Program-made: the position numbers and the translations under genes
Shown here: piece by piece, positions 32,255 to 41,144 of the stretch
How positions within the stretch are numbered: the stretch's first letter is position 1
Layout of the letters: each line of letters starts with the position of its first letter
Notes under the pieces: generated by a model
Database searches by the model: none
What the model saw: the letters and a program-made list of their open reading frames with translations, nothing else
Told to the model about the DNA's origin: nothing
Source of the DNA: a virus
Virus record (IMG/VR): IMGVR_UViG_3300017991_000009
Span: 1 to 64,000 of that record
Strand: one strand, 5' to 3'
DNA: 64,000 bases

Positions 32255-32436
32255 GAGCCCGTTGGATACGAGTGCAGGTATGGGCCTGCTCAAACTGCAA
32301 GGGCTTGATCCACCTCCCTGAAGGCGAGGACCCCATGACGGTGTGCCCCACGTGCCGGCGCTGCGGTACAGTGATGAGGGAGACCTCCCAGCTATACAGC
32401 GATAGCAGCACCAAGAAGAAGTGGGGGCACTCATGA
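32251..32436 (+). CDS. Small zinc-ribbon protein
   Basis: A 61-residue product. CSNC and CPTCRRC give a zinc ribbon (WACSNCKGLIHLP, CPTCRRCGTVM). ATGA coupling joins it to both neighbours. Confidence 0.65.
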   Translation: MRARWIRVQVWACSNCKGLIHLPEGEDPMTVCPTCRRCGTVMRETSQLYSDSSTKKKWGHS

Positions 32437-33584
32437 GGATCGCGGCGATCGGAGACCTCCACCTCGGTCGTGCTCTGTACGGGTACGACCTGACCCCTCA
32501 TGTCAGGGACAAGATGTATCGGTTCTTTGACCTGTGCGTCAACAAGGATGTGAGGACCGCTGTCGTGCTGGGTGACGTATTCGATCGCCCGACGCCTCCC
32601 GAGCACCTCCGCAAGATGGTGGTGCAGTGGTTCAACGAGTTCGAGAGGGCCCGTATCAACCTGTTCGTGCTGGTTGGGAACCACGATGTGATGAGCAACC
32701 CAGAGTCACCGTCTGCCCTCGAGTCGTTGCGGGTGGTGGACTGGGACTATGTGCAGGTGGTGGATCGCCCCATCCAGTTCCTGCGCCGGCTGTTCTTCGT
32801 ACCGTTCCCTTCTCCTGGCCTGTACGAGACGATAGACGAGTGGTTTGGGGAAGTAGCAGATGTGCAGGAGGTCCTCAAGCCCGGCGCTGTAGCTTTCACT
32901 CACCTGGGCGTGGAGGGCGCGAAGGTGGGAGAGCAGGAGTTCCCATACCGAGGCAGCGACTACAACATCCCAGAGGTGATGTTGACCGACGACCATATCG
33001 AGAAGATCGTGTGCGGGCACGTGCACAAGCCCCAGGATGTGGGCAAGGTGGTCATCTCTGGTGCGGCCGAGCGGTTGCGGTTCGATGAGCGAGGAGATCG
33101 CCGTGCGTTCATCCTGATCAACTTGCAGCGCCGGCTCACTGTGGCCAGGGTGCCATACGGCTCGAAGGCCCTCACGCTGCGCCAGATAGAGCTTGACGCA
33201 TCAGGCTGGGCTCATGGCGGCACACCGCCGACCACCCAGGAGATGATCACCACGATAGGCCCCACCGATGTTCGGCAGGCGATCGTGAAGGTGCGGCCCT
33301 TCGTTGATGAGTACAGCACTGTGGACTGGTCTGTTATCGAGGCTGAGTTCTATCGGAAGCAGGCCCTCATGGTGTTCGTCGCTCCACCCATTAGGACAAA
33401 GCGGGAGCGAAAGCAGAAGCACGAGACCAAGGCTACCTCGTCGAAGGTAACCGCTCAGCGGTTCATCAGGGCGCGGATAGCCGACAAGAACGAGCGTGTG
33501 CGTGTCACGCGGTTGTTCGAGAACTTGCGGAAGCGGATAGAGGATGATGGCAAAAGTGAAAGTAGTATTCCAGGTGTGGGATGA
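32433..33584 (+). CDS. sbcD: SbcD/Mre11-like nuclease (gp47 type)
   Basis: A 383-residue product; ATG 32433 overlaps the preceding stop. Metallophosphoesterase motifs are complete: GDLHLG (7-12), LGDVFDR near 50, GNHD near 90, and FTHLG and CGHVHKP later. With the SbcC-like ATPase at 34260 it should process DNA ends and recombination intermediates in an ATP-dependent complex. Two small genes lie between the two subunits. Confidence 0.9.
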   Translation: MRIAAIGDLHLGRALYGYDLTPHVRDKMYRFFDLCVNKDVRTAVVLGDVFDRPTPPEHLRKMVVQWFNEFERARINLFVLVGNHDVMSNPESPSALESLRVVDWDYVQVVDRPIQFLRRLFFVPFPSPGLYETIDEWFGEVADVQEVLKPGAVAFTHLGVEGAKVGEQEFPYRGSDYNIPEVMLTDDHIEKIVCGHVHKPQDVGKVVISGAAERLRFDERGDRRAFILINLQRRLTVARVPYGSKALTLRQIELDASGWAHGGTPPTTQEMITTIGPTDVRQAIVKVRPFVDEYSTVDWSVIEAEFYRKQALMVFVAPPIRTKRERKQKHETKATSSKVTAQRFIRARIADKNERVRVTRLFENLRKRIEDDGKSESSIPGVG

Positions 33585-33792
33585 TCGAACCAAGCTCATC
33601 GACGTGAGCGAGGAGATCGAGGTATCCCCAATTAGGCTGGCCGGTCAGGTTACCCGGTGGCAAGCAATCGCTACTATCGATAAGGAGGCGGGTGACGATC
33701 ATCTTGTCGGTGTTGGTTACCGGCCTGTTAAAGCAATCACTAGTTGGTTGGACGAAAAAGTTACGGCGAAGGTGCGATCATGCCTGCAGTGA
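33547..33792 (+). CDS. Small beta-rich protein
   Basis: An 81-residue product overlapping the nuclease end by 38 bp. ATG 33547 follows AGAGGA. Strands VKVVFQVWD and ATIDKEA. No motif is recognised. Confidence 0.55.
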   Translation: MAKVKVVFQVWDDRTKLIDVSEEIEVSPIRLAGQVTRWQAIATIDKEAGDDHLVGVGYRPVKAITSWLDEKVTAKVRSCLQ

Positions 33793-34259
33793 GAATCAAG
33801 CATAGGGATGTCACCGCGGCCCGTGACCAACTCTACGACGAGATCTTGGATGAGGGGTGCTACTGCCCCTGCTGTGATCGGTACGCACGGGCCTACGCCA
33901 GGGCAATCAACCACACGATGGCGCGGGCTCTAATCTGGTTGTGCAGGGAGTACCGGCGCACGGGTGAATGGGTCGACGTGCCGAAGACCGCGCCGCGGTG
34001 GCTAGTTAGGTCCAACCAGCTTCCTACCTTGAAGTATTGGGGCTTGGTGCAGCGGAAGCCCAACAACGACCCTGCCAAGAAGTGTAGTGGGCTATGGCGC
34101 CCTACTCCGCGTGGCCGCAGGTTCGCTGGGAGCAGGATCAGGCTGAGGAAGAAAGCATTGGTCTACAACGATCGCGTGCTTGAGTACCAGGGAGAGTTTA
34201 TCTCGGTTGTCGATGCACTTGCACACCACTTCGACTACCGCGAGTTGTGGGAGGGGTAG
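33780..34259 (+). CDS. Phage protein with CxxC, possible winged helix
   Basis: A 159-residue product. CYCPCC near residue 27 in a Tyr/Arg-rich helix (DRYARAYARAINHTMARAL), followed by a winged-helix-like part (WGLVQRKP, PTPRGRRFAG). The type is frequent among phage hypothetical proteins. DNA binding is inferred. Confidence 0.55.
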   Translation: MPAVRIKHRDVTAARDQLYDEILDEGCYCPCCDRYARAYARAINHTMARALIWLCREYRRTGEWVDVPKTAPRWLVRSNQLPTLKYWGLVQRKPNNDPAKKCSGLWRPTPRGRRFAGSRIRLRKKALVYNDRVLEYQGEFISVVDALAHHFDYRELWEG

Positions 34260-36041
34260 ATGATCGTCGAGTCACTGGCACTGAAGAACTTCCTCGGGTA
34301 CCGGCGTCAACTTTCCCTGCAGCTAGGCGACAAGTCAGCAATTGGGATTGTTGGTGGCAACGAATCCGGAAAATCGAGCATCTTGCAGGCGGTGTCCTAC
34401 GGTATCTACGGCCGCACTCGTGCGGAGCGTGAGCTACAACTGATCAACGACAACGCCCGCAGCGATCTTCTGGTGGAGATATGCTTGCGCTTTGCTGACG
34501 CCACTACCCTCGATATCACCAGGGGCCGCAGCAAGAAGAACGAGCGTATACTCAGGGTGGGGCAGTTGAAGGGTGACGAGGCGCAAGAGGCCATCGCTGA
34601 GAAGGTAGGCGTGTGCTACGACGACTTCATCGCCCTTTCGTATTTCATGCAAGGGGACATCCACCAATTCATGACGGGGAACAAGCGGGCCTACTTTCAA
34701 CGGTGGACCTCAAGCTTGCGGTATTGGGATGCTCTAGCAGAAGAGGCGAAGGCCTGGGCCGGGGACGTGGAGGCAAAGCGCCACCTGCTGCAGGTGAAGA
34801 TCGATAACGCCCGAGATACGATAAACTCAGCGAAGGACCTGCGGCGGAAGGTTGAACTGGCGGCCGACGCGGTGGCCAAGTATGAGGAGCAGGTGCGTAT
34901 CAGGACGGAGCAGGTAGCCACGCTCCAGGTGCAGATGAAGGAGGAGAAGGGCACCTCGGACCTGGACGAAGAGTTGGCCCGACTGCAGAGTGACCTAGGT
35001 GACTACCACGACCAGGAGCGTGACCTCTCTCACCGTATCACTAGGAGGAGACAGGAAGCAAAGGAGATCAGTACCGGTAAGTGCCCCCTGCTCGGCTGTT
35101 ACTGTAAGCCGCTTGAGGCGAAAGGTGTGAAGGCTAGGGAAGAGACCGACAAGGAGGTCAAGCAATTGGTTCGCCGGCGGCGATCTATGAAGGAGAAGGT
35201 CGCGGCTATACGAGAACGTGTGGACGCACTCGAGGAGAGGGTGGAGCGGCAAGGGCGACCTCTCCGCGGCATACAGACCGCCTTAGCAGAAGCCCGCAGC
35301 CAACTTAGGACAGTGCAGGAAGCGCTCAACCGCGCCCTGCAGTATCAGGCGACGGCCAAGGTTAGATACGAAGAGGTAGGCAAGGCTAAGGCCCTGTTGA
35401 ACCGGGCGAAGAAGGAAGACGCGGCGTGGGCTATAAAACTCCGCCGGTTGAACTTTCTCCGATTCATGTGCGGTAAGTCTGGTGTACCTGCCCAACTTAT
35501 CGAGGAGGAACTAGAGAGAGTTGAGGACAAGTGTAACTGGGTTCTAGACCGGCTTGACTACCCAAAGCAGATCAAGTTCAGCGCCTTTAAGGAGCTTGCA
35601 AAGTATGAGGCGGTGTGCCCGTCTTGTGGTGGGGAGGTCTGGCGTGGCGGGTTATGCAAGGGATGCGGTAACGCCCGGCCCCGCGCTCGAAGGGAGGAGC
35701 CCACCGTCACCGTCATCGATGGAGGCGTGACGCGCCCTTTTGCCCTTGAAAGTGGGGGCGCCCAGGTATTACAGTCGTTCGCTGTTCGTCTTGCGGGTAG
35801 CCTCTTCGTAGCATCCATGATGGGAGTGAAGGTCAGCTTGGTGATGCTCGACGAGGTGTTTGCAATGCTGGACGCGAGCAACAGGCAGAAGCTAATGAGT
35901 CTGGTGATAGATAAGTTGAAGTCTGAGTTTGGGTTGAAGCAACAGTTAATTGTGAGCCACCAGGAAGATGTCATCAGCACAGTGGAGCACCTCCTGGTGG
36001 TGCGCAGGGAGCGAGGTGGCTCCGTAGCAACGTGGGCATGA
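34260..36041 (+). CDS. sbcC: SbcC/Rad50-like ATPase (gp46 type)
   Basis: A 593-residue product. Walker A GGNESGKSS is at 32-40. A long coiled coil (150-430) is centred on a hook-like CPLLGCYC near residue 280. A second Cys cluster (CPSCGG, CKGCG) lies near 460. The signature LESGGAQVLQSF and Walker B LVMLDEVFAMLD are near the end. Partner of the nuclease at 32433. The extra zinc ribbon just before the signature is an unusual insertion. Confidence 0.9.
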   Translation: MIVESLALKNFLGYRRQLSLQLGDKSAIGIVGGNESGKSSILQAVSYGIYGRTRAERELQLINDNARSDLLVEICLRFADATTLDITRGRSKKNERILRVGQLKGDEAQEAIAEKVGVCYDDFIALSYFMQGDIHQFMTGNKRAYFQRWTSSLRYWDALAEEAKAWAGDVEAKRHLLQVKIDNARDTINSAKDLRRKVELAADAVAKYEEQVRIRTEQVATLQVQMKEEKGTSDLDEELARLQSDLGDYHDQERDLSHRITRRRQEAKEISTGKCPLLGCYCKPLEAKGVKAREETDKEVKQLVRRRRSMKEKVAAIRERVDALEERVERQGRPLRGIQTALAEARSQLRTVQEALNRALQYQATAKVRYEEVGKAKALLNRAKKEDAAWAIKLRRLNFLRFMCGKSGVPAQLIEEELERVEDKCNWVLDRLDYPKQIKFSAFKELAKYEAVCPSCGGEVWRGGLCKGCGNARPRARREEPTVTVIDGGVTRPFALESGGAQVLQSFAVRLAGSLFVASMMGVKVSLVMLDEVFAMLDASNRQKLMSLVIDKLKSEFGLKQQLIVSHQEDVISTVEHLLVVRRERGGSVATWA

Positions 36042-36060
36042 AAGCCCAAGGAGGAATCCA

Positions 36061-37428
36061 ATGGAAGCGAACGTGAAGGTAGTACTGCTCGATCCCAAGT
36101 CGATCAAGGTAGGCTGGCGGGTCAGGAAAGACTACGGCGATCTGAAGGAGCTTGCCGACTCTATCAGCGAAATAGGCCAGCTACAGCCCGCGGTGGTCAG
36201 GCAGAACGCAAAAGGTGAGTATGTGATTATCGCCGGCCTGCGGCGGGTCAGGGCTTGCCGGATGTTGGGCATCAAGGTCCGCGTGACGGTGATGGCTCCC
36301 GAGAGCGAGGAGCACAACCTGGTCATGCAGTTGGCCGAGAACGTCAAGCGGAAGGGCTTCGATAAGCTCGAGGTGGCCGAGGGTCTCAAGAGGTACCAGC
36401 GGGTGTACGCGAAGATGCACCCAGAGACGGCGTCTGGGGCCACCGGCCGCGGCCGGGCGAAGTCCAAGGATGCGGCGCCGCGCTTCACCCTGGTGGCGGC
36501 GAGGCAACTCGGCGTGTCCGAAACGGTGGTGATGGACCTCATGGGGATCGCCAATCTGCCAGCGGACGAGAAGAAGGAGGTAGAGAAGGCCAGCACTACC
36601 AGGGAGCGCAACGTCGCCGCTACCAAGGCCCTCAGCAAGGTCAGGTACACCCGCAAGGTGCAAAAGCTGGAGGATGAGGGTGAGAAGAAGGCCAAGGCGC
36701 GAGCAAAGAAGGCCAAGGCGAAGGGTAAGCCCGCGCCGAAGGCCCCTCCCGTGTCCTTCTTCCTGGGTGCGTGGGAGGGCAAGATCAAAGACCTCGAACC
36801 GGAGTCGGTTGACCTTGTGCTCACTGATCCTCAGTACAACCTCGAACGGAGTTTGATTGCTCACGCGGAGCGGTCAAGCATCAACGAGGATGTAGACTGG
36901 GACAAGTTGGACGTTGGGTGGGTGTCGGCCATTGCCGATTCTGGCGTGCTTGCAAAGAACTCGACTATCGTTGCTCACTGTCCCCTGGAGGCAATCGGAG
37001 ACTACAAGTGGGTGATGGGGAAGGCGGGGCTGAAGTATCGCGGTGCACTCATCTGGCACAAGACAAACCCCGGCACCGCGCACCGTAACACCTACTTGTC
37101 CTCTTGCGAGGCTATCGTGTGGGCCACCAAGGGCAAGGGAGGTACCTTTGTTCCCTTCAGCAACGCGGGAGTGAAGGACGCCCACAACTTCATCGAGGGG
37201 CCGATCTGCGGCGGTAACGAGAGGCTGAAACACCCTGCCCAGAAGCCGCTGTGGTTGATTCGCAAGCTCCTCAAGCGCCACTCTCAGAAGGGCGATGTGG
37301 TGCTTGATCTCTTTGCTGGCACGGGGACGACCTTGGTTGCTTGCAGGGAGATGAAGTTGCAGTGCATCGGGATCGAGAAGTCCCGCAAGTACGCCCGGCT
37401 CCTGCGGGCGCGACTCGAGGTGATGTAG
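36061..37428 (+). CDS. ParB-domain / DNA methyltransferase fusion
   Basis: A 455-residue product. Residues 10-100 are ParB/Srx-like (KELADSISEIGQLQPAVV, YVIIAGLRRVRA), followed by a helix-turn-helix part and a Lys-rich linker (about 200-230). The C-terminal methyltransferase has motif IV TDPQYNL near 255 and motif I DLFAGTGTT near 416, the beta-class order of N4-cytosine/N6-adenine enzymes. Motif IV reads DPQY rather than DPPY. It may both bind specific sites and methylate them. Confidence 0.85.
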   Translation: MEANVKVVLLDPKSIKVGWRVRKDYGDLKELADSISEIGQLQPAVVRQNAKGEYVIIAGLRRVRACRMLGIKVRVTVMAPESEEHNLVMQLAENVKRKGFDKLEVAEGLKRYQRVYAKMHPETASGATGRGRAKSKDAAPRFTLVAARQLGVSETVVMDLMGIANLPADEKKEVEKASTTRERNVAATKALSKVRYTRKVQKLEDEGEKKAKARAKKAKAKGKPAPKAPPVSFFLGAWEGKIKDLEPESVDLVLTDPQYNLERSLIAHAERSSINEDVDWDKLDVGWVSAIADSGVLAKNSTIVAHCPLEAIGDYKWVMGKAGLKYRGALIWHKTNPGTAHRNTYLSSCEAIVWATKGKGGTFVPFSNAGVKDAHNFIEGPICGGNERLKHPAQKPLWLIRKLLKRHSQKGDVVLDLFAGTGTTLVACREMKLQCIGIEKSRKYARLLRARLEVM

Positions 37429-37429
37429 G

Positions 37430-37654
37430 GTGGATAGTATCGACGAGATCTTGGCCCAAATGAGGGCTGGGATCATCACGGTAGACGATATGCCTGCAGG
37501 TGTCTTGATCATTGAGAATTACTTGATGATCAATGTCGGTGGGCCTTCACCTGATTGGGTGAACGAGCTTGCCGCGTCACCTGTAGGCGAACGTCTCCTC
37601 CGCCGGATACTCGCCGGCATCGTGAGAAGGAGCAAGGTGACAGGTGCATACTAG
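37430..37654 (+). CDS. Unknown 74-residue protein
   Basis: GTG 37430 with GAGGTGA 6 nt before it. Helical with a basic end (RLLRRILAGIVRRSK). Overlaps the RuvC-like gene by 11 bp. No motif is recognised. Confidence 0.5.
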   Translation: MDSIDEILAQMRAGIITVDDMPAGVLIIENYLMINVGGPSPDWVNELAASPVGERLLRRILAGIVRRSKVTGAY

Positions 37655-38426
37655 GATTATACGCAACGTCGTTACACTAAGGAGACCAACAGCGATAGTT
37701 GGGATTGACCCGTCTCTCCGCGGCCACGCCATGGCGCTTGTCCTCAACGACCGAGTGAAGGCGGTTATGGGGTGGACTGACAAGAAGACGTTACAGAGGA
37801 GGAACCCCGACACGCTCTGTTGGTTCAAGATGAGGGTGAACACGGACAGGGATCAGCAACACAGGTGCGCCCTCCTGTCCCGTTGGACGATCGCTAACAT
37901 CGCCGAGCTAGTCGGCGACTGTGTGGTGCACGTTGCGATGGAGGGTTACGCCTTCTCTAAGAACGACCGAGGGAACACCGGCATCCACGAGTTGTGTGGT
38001 GCGATCAAGCTGGGGCTATGGCACATGGGCATCCCTCTCCGAATCTACGACCCCTTGTCGGTCAAGTTGGCCTGGACCAACAACGGCCACGCAGACAAGG
38101 AAGAGATGAAGGAGGCATGCCTCAAGCTGTTCGGTTGGGACTTCGAGCGGCAGGGCTCCGCCGGCGCGGACCTGGCCGACGCGGTGTTGATAGCCAACTT
38201 ACTGCACGTGGAGCTAGAAGTGAGGGCAGGGAGGATTCAACTAGAAGAACTGCGGCCGAGCCTCAGACGGGTGCTACTCCGGGTTACCAAGAGTGAGCCC
38301 GAGGCGTTGATCACGCGGCCGTTTATCCATCCTGATGAAGTGGAACCCCCCGCGCCGATCTTGGGCGGGCCGGCCGAAAGTCGACTGCTAGGGCCAAGCT
38401 TTGGTACGATACCTGGCAGGAGGTAA
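37644..38426 (+). CDS. RuvC-like Holliday junction resolvase
   Basis: A 260-residue product from GTG 37644. The RNase H-fold acidic residues are in the expected order: D22 (VGIDPSLRG), E100 (HVAMEGYAF) and D176/D179 (GADLADA). It would resolve recombination or packaging junctions made by the RecA-like protein and SbcCD. The C-terminal 70 residues, Pro/Arg-rich, are extra to a minimal RuvC. Confidence 0.85.
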   Translation: MHTRIIRNVVTLRRPTAIVGIDPSLRGHAMALVLNDRVKAVMGWTDKKTLQRRNPDTLCWFKMRVNTDRDQQHRCALLSRWTIANIAELVGDCVVHVAMEGYAFSKNDRGNTGIHELCGAIKLGLWHMGIPLRIYDPLSVKLAWTNNGHADKEEMKEACLKLFGWDFERQGSAGADLADAVLIANLLHVELEVRAGRIQLEELRPSLRRVLLRVTKSEPEALITRPFIHPDEVEPPAPILGGPAESRLLGPSFGTIPGRR

Positions 38427-38433
38427 CAAGGCC

Positions 38434-38835
38434 ATGCAAGTGATAGCAGGTGACCGTACAAACATGCACCAAGAGATGGTGCGGAGCGGAGTACACGAGA
38501 TGACTCAGGCAGAAGGAGCGTCGAGACTGAGGGGCTTACTCCTTGATGTAGTGAAGGAGTTGGTAGACAGGCCCGACAAAGTGGAGGTCACGCAGACCGT
38601 GTCCGACGGTGGCAACACAGTAGTGCTCACCGTTCGCACGGCCGATGGCGAGGTCGGGAAGGTGATCGGCCGCGGCGGTCGCAACGCGCAGGCTCTCCGT
38701 ATCCTGTTCGAGGCGATTGCCGCCAAGTACAAGCAACGTGTGGTGCTCGAGATCGCTGACTCAGACAATCCCCGCAGAAGGAGAAACAATGGATCGAAAG
38801 GCTCTAGAGGGCGCAATTCAGTGCGCGGTTCGTAG
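38434..38835 (+). CDS. KH-domain RNA-binding protein
   Basis: A 133-residue product, ATG 38434 behind GGCAGGAGGTAAC. A type II KH domain with GKVIGRGGRNAQALR near 85-100 and a basic tail (RRRRNNGSKGSRGR), as in KhpA. Single-stranded RNA or DNA binding is expected. It is the only dedicated RNA-binding protein seen here, so it is a candidate ligand for the structured leaders, though nothing links them directly. Confidence 0.8.
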   Translation: MQVIAGDRTNMHQEMVRSGVHEMTQAEGASRLRGLLLDVVKELVDRPDKVEVTQTVSDGGNTVVLTVRTADGEVGKVIGRGGRNAQALRILFEAIAAKYKQRVVLEIADSDNPRRRRNNGSKGSRGRNSVRGS

Positions 38836-39583
38836 CGGTATCTTCGTCGACAAGCGAGACGAGATGCCTAGGGGTAAGGGCGCATGGCCCGAGCGGGAGT
38901 GCGAGGATATTCTCGGCCAGTGTGCGCACCAAAACGGGTCGGCTAACTTCAACCGCCCCAAAGACACCGCTGGATACCATACCGGTGAGGACAACCACAT
39001 TACCCCTGGCACGGGGTTGCCCACGACCGTCTATCACATGATGTTTCCTGACCTGCCAGGTCCAGGGTGGTTGGTCACTGACCTGCTTGCCCGTACCTAT
39101 GGCCAGGGAGCCAGTGACAGAGGTGGCTACCCCGGAGATGAGAACACCCACTTGATCGCAATGCTGATCATGGGTGGGTACAAAGGCCCTGGGTACAAGG
39201 GCTACAAAGACAGGCCATCACCACACCAGATGTCAAACTTTTGGAAAGCCACTGCGTGGCTGCAACACGTATTCGGTTACGGTGATGAAGGTCTGTTCGG
39301 GCACTACCACTTCGGCAAGTCGGCATGCCCTGGTTATTACGTGATGGACAAGATTGAGGGCAAGCGAGCCGAAGCACCTGACCTCAAGACGGATAAGGAC
39401 TGGCAGGAGTCCCTGTTGCGGTGGGATGCTGATTGCCTGCCGCAGTTTGGTGCGGACGGCTGGTGGGGCAATGAAAGCAAGGCTGCCCTGCGACGATTCC
39501 AGTGCGCGATGAAGTTGCGGCAAACCGCATTGCAGGACCCCTTTTCAGAACTCGTGCTGTTAAAGAACTACCCACCTAATTAG
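38789..39583 (+). CDS. Endolysin, N-acetylmuramoyl-L-alanine amidase-like
   Basis: A 264-residue product, ATG 38789 behind GAAGGAGAAACA, overlapping the KH gene by 47 bp. Residues about 35-190 look like an amidase_2-type domain (YHTGEDNHI, GLPTTVYHMMF, and a late SACPG with H nearby). The last 60 residues (WDADCLPQFGADGWWGNESKAALRRFQ) match a peptidoglycan-binding domain of the WGxxTxxAv type. It lies far from the membrane-protein lysis cassette. Confidence 0.75.
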   Translation: MDRKALEGAIQCAVRSGIFVDKRDEMPRGKGAWPERECEDILGQCAHQNGSANFNRPKDTAGYHTGEDNHITPGTGLPTTVYHMMFPDLPGPGWLVTDLLARTYGQGASDRGGYPGDENTHLIAMLIMGGYKGPGYKGYKDRPSPHQMSNFWKATAWLQHVFGYGDEGLFGHYHFGKSACPGYYVMDKIEGKRAEAPDLKTDKDWQESLLRWDADCLPQFGADGWWGNESKAALRRFQCAMKLRQTALQDPFSELVLLKNYPPN

Positions 39584-39602
39584 TGGGGTGAGGAGGTGTG
39601 TT

Positions 39603-40058
39603 ATGCAGGATACTAATGTTCAGCCACTTAGAGTTTCTCACCACATGGACGGAGTTGTGAGGTCAGCCGATAGGCTATCAGACCTCGGCTTTTTGGAACG
39701 GCTGGTGAGGAAGGCGGCGAAAGCGGCTAACATGCGTGTCCTCAACATGACTACCTCTTGTATTGAGGAAGACCTCGCTAAGTTACGGATCACGCCCTTC
39801 GCGGATGAGGGAGGGTATTCAATCCTTTGTCTCATCTCTACCTCTCACATCGCACTTCACGTTTGGCCAGCCCGGCGGTGTTTCATGTTTGATGCCGTTA
39901 GCTGCCGGCCCTTTGAGCCGAAGGACGTGCATGATTTGATCAAGCGAGAACTGGAAGTGACTGGGATAAGTTACTGCGAAACCTACAGAGGGGATTATGA
40001 GTATCGTGATCGTTCGCCTGCTGTTGACGTTGGCGCTTGGCGACCCAGCGGGACTTAA
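39603..40058 (+). CDS. SpeD-like S-adenosylmethionine decarboxylase
   Basis: A 151-residue product; ATG 39603 after GAGGAGG. The block ILCLISTSHIALHVWPARR followed by MFDAVSC corresponds to the bacterial SpeD core with SESH and HTWPE. Self-cleavage normally occurs at Glu-Ser; here the pair is T80-S81, so maturation to the pyruvoyl enzyme is uncertain. If active it would feed polyamine synthesis, which can neutralise packaged DNA. Confidence 0.75.
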   Translation: MQDTNVQPLRVSHHMDGVVRSADRLSDLGFLERLVRKAAKAANMRVLNMTTSCIEEDLAKLRITPFADEGGYSILCLISTSHIALHVWPARRCFMFDAVSCRPFEPKDVHDLIKRELEVTGISYCETYRGDYEYRDRSPAVDVGAWRPSGT

Positions 40059-40554
40059 CGCCGTCCACGTAGATAAAGGTATCGCGTCACTCTACCGGCC
40101 GTGGAAGAAGAGTCGGTGGGTGCCATATGCGCGCTACCCAGGTAACTGGGGCGTCAAGCCCACGCCTCAAGATCTGGTGTGCGCTCACCGAACTCTACCC
40201 TTCGGTACGATTCTTAGACTGACGACAAGCAAGGGATCACCACCGGCTGTTTGCGTGGTGCTCGATCGCGGGCCTTTCGGCTACTGCTTACGAAAGCAGG
40301 GAAGCGGGGTGAAGTACTCGCCGCAGTGCCCGCGAGGATATCAGTATGTCGTGGCCGCTGGCGGTAAGGCTACGGTGCGAAAGTGGGAGAAGAAGGATGG
40401 ATTCTATCGAGGAATAATAGATGCTACACCAGCAGTGCATAAGTTAATGAGGTCAAAAGGGTGGACAGTCGTTCGAGTAGACAGACTCACCGGATTAGGA
40501 AGGTGGATGCACGTGCTAAGGCTGACAGACTTAGAACCAGACTTGTTCCTGTAG
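39997..40554 (+). CDS. RlpA-like exported protein (double-psi beta-barrel)
   Basis: A 185-residue product overlapping the SpeD-like gene by 62 bp. A short hydrophobic N-terminus (IVIVRLLLTLALG) suggests export. The motifs GIASLY, AHRTLPFGTILRLT, VVLDRGPFG and IIDATPAVHKLM are those of RlpA-type lytic transglycosylases. The catalytic Asp of LDRGPF is present. It may act in lysis, or in the virion during entry. Confidence 0.75.
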   Translation: MSIVIVRLLLTLALGDPAGLNAVHVDKGIASLYRPWKKSRWVPYARYPGNWGVKPTPQDLVCAHRTLPFGTILRLTTSKGSPPAVCVVLDRGPFGYCLRKQGSGVKYSPQCPRGYQYVVAAGGKATVRKWEKKDGFYRGIIDATPAVHKLMRSKGWTVVRVDRLTGLGRWMHVLRLTDLEPDLFL

Positions 40555-41144
40555 CAGGGTTGCAGCCTTGGCCGTGTGAACTCGAGGCAGCCTTTTACTG
40601 CCCCGAGAACGCTAGTGCATATCGTTTGCTCTGGTGCCCTAACTATGACGACTGCTTAGATATAGCCGCGATGGCGGACTGGTGCAGCTTCACCTGCAGG
40701 GCGTGCCCGGTGTATATGCTATTCGCCGACGATGCGCCACGGATAATCAGGAGAGTGAAAGATGAGCAACAGCACGAAGAACCCAAACCCAAAGGACGTA
40801 CAAAAAGCAGTAGGCGGAAACGGGGCCGGCAACGTGGTCCCTATGCGCGTGCCCCTCGTGGGCGGGAGAAGGAAGGAGCCGCCCATCCCACCAAAGGTCA
40901 AACGCCAGATGTTGGCCGAGTTCAAGAGATGGAAGAAGCACCTTCACGACTTGATCGATCGGGGCTCTCAGCTTCAGGTCAACGCGCAAACCTTCGAGTA
41001 CCAGTTTATCCTGCCCACGCAGTTGGTGAAGCTGGTGTGGGGAACCACGATGAAGGAGCGCATCAAGGCAGAGCAGGCGAACGGGTTGGAGAAGGAAGAG
41101 GCAGAGAAGGAGGCGGTGCGAAAGCTAAGGCAGGAGATGGATGA
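40461..41144 (+). CDS. Cys-rich small protein with overlong frame
   Basis: From GTG 40461 (AGGT about 8 nt upstream). Residues about 45-95 look real: FYCPEN, WCPNYDDC, WCSFTCRACPVY. After about 40760 the same frame continues to 41144 across the next gene with improbable Gly/Arg/Glu composition. As with the exonuclease gene, an expected stop is missing. The authentic product is probably the Cys-rich part plus an unknown tail. Confidence 0.45.
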   Translation: MDSRSSRQTHRIRKVDARAKADRLRTRLVPVAGLQPWPCELEAAFYCPENASAYRLLWCPNYDDCLDIAAMADWCSFTCRACPVYMLFADDAPRIIRRVKDEQQHEEPKPKGRTKSSRRKRGRQRGPYARAPRGREKEGAAHPTKGQTPDVGRVQEMEEAPSRLDRSGLSASGQRANLRVPVYPAHAVGEAGVGNHDEGAHQGRAGERVGEGRGREGGGAKAKAGDG

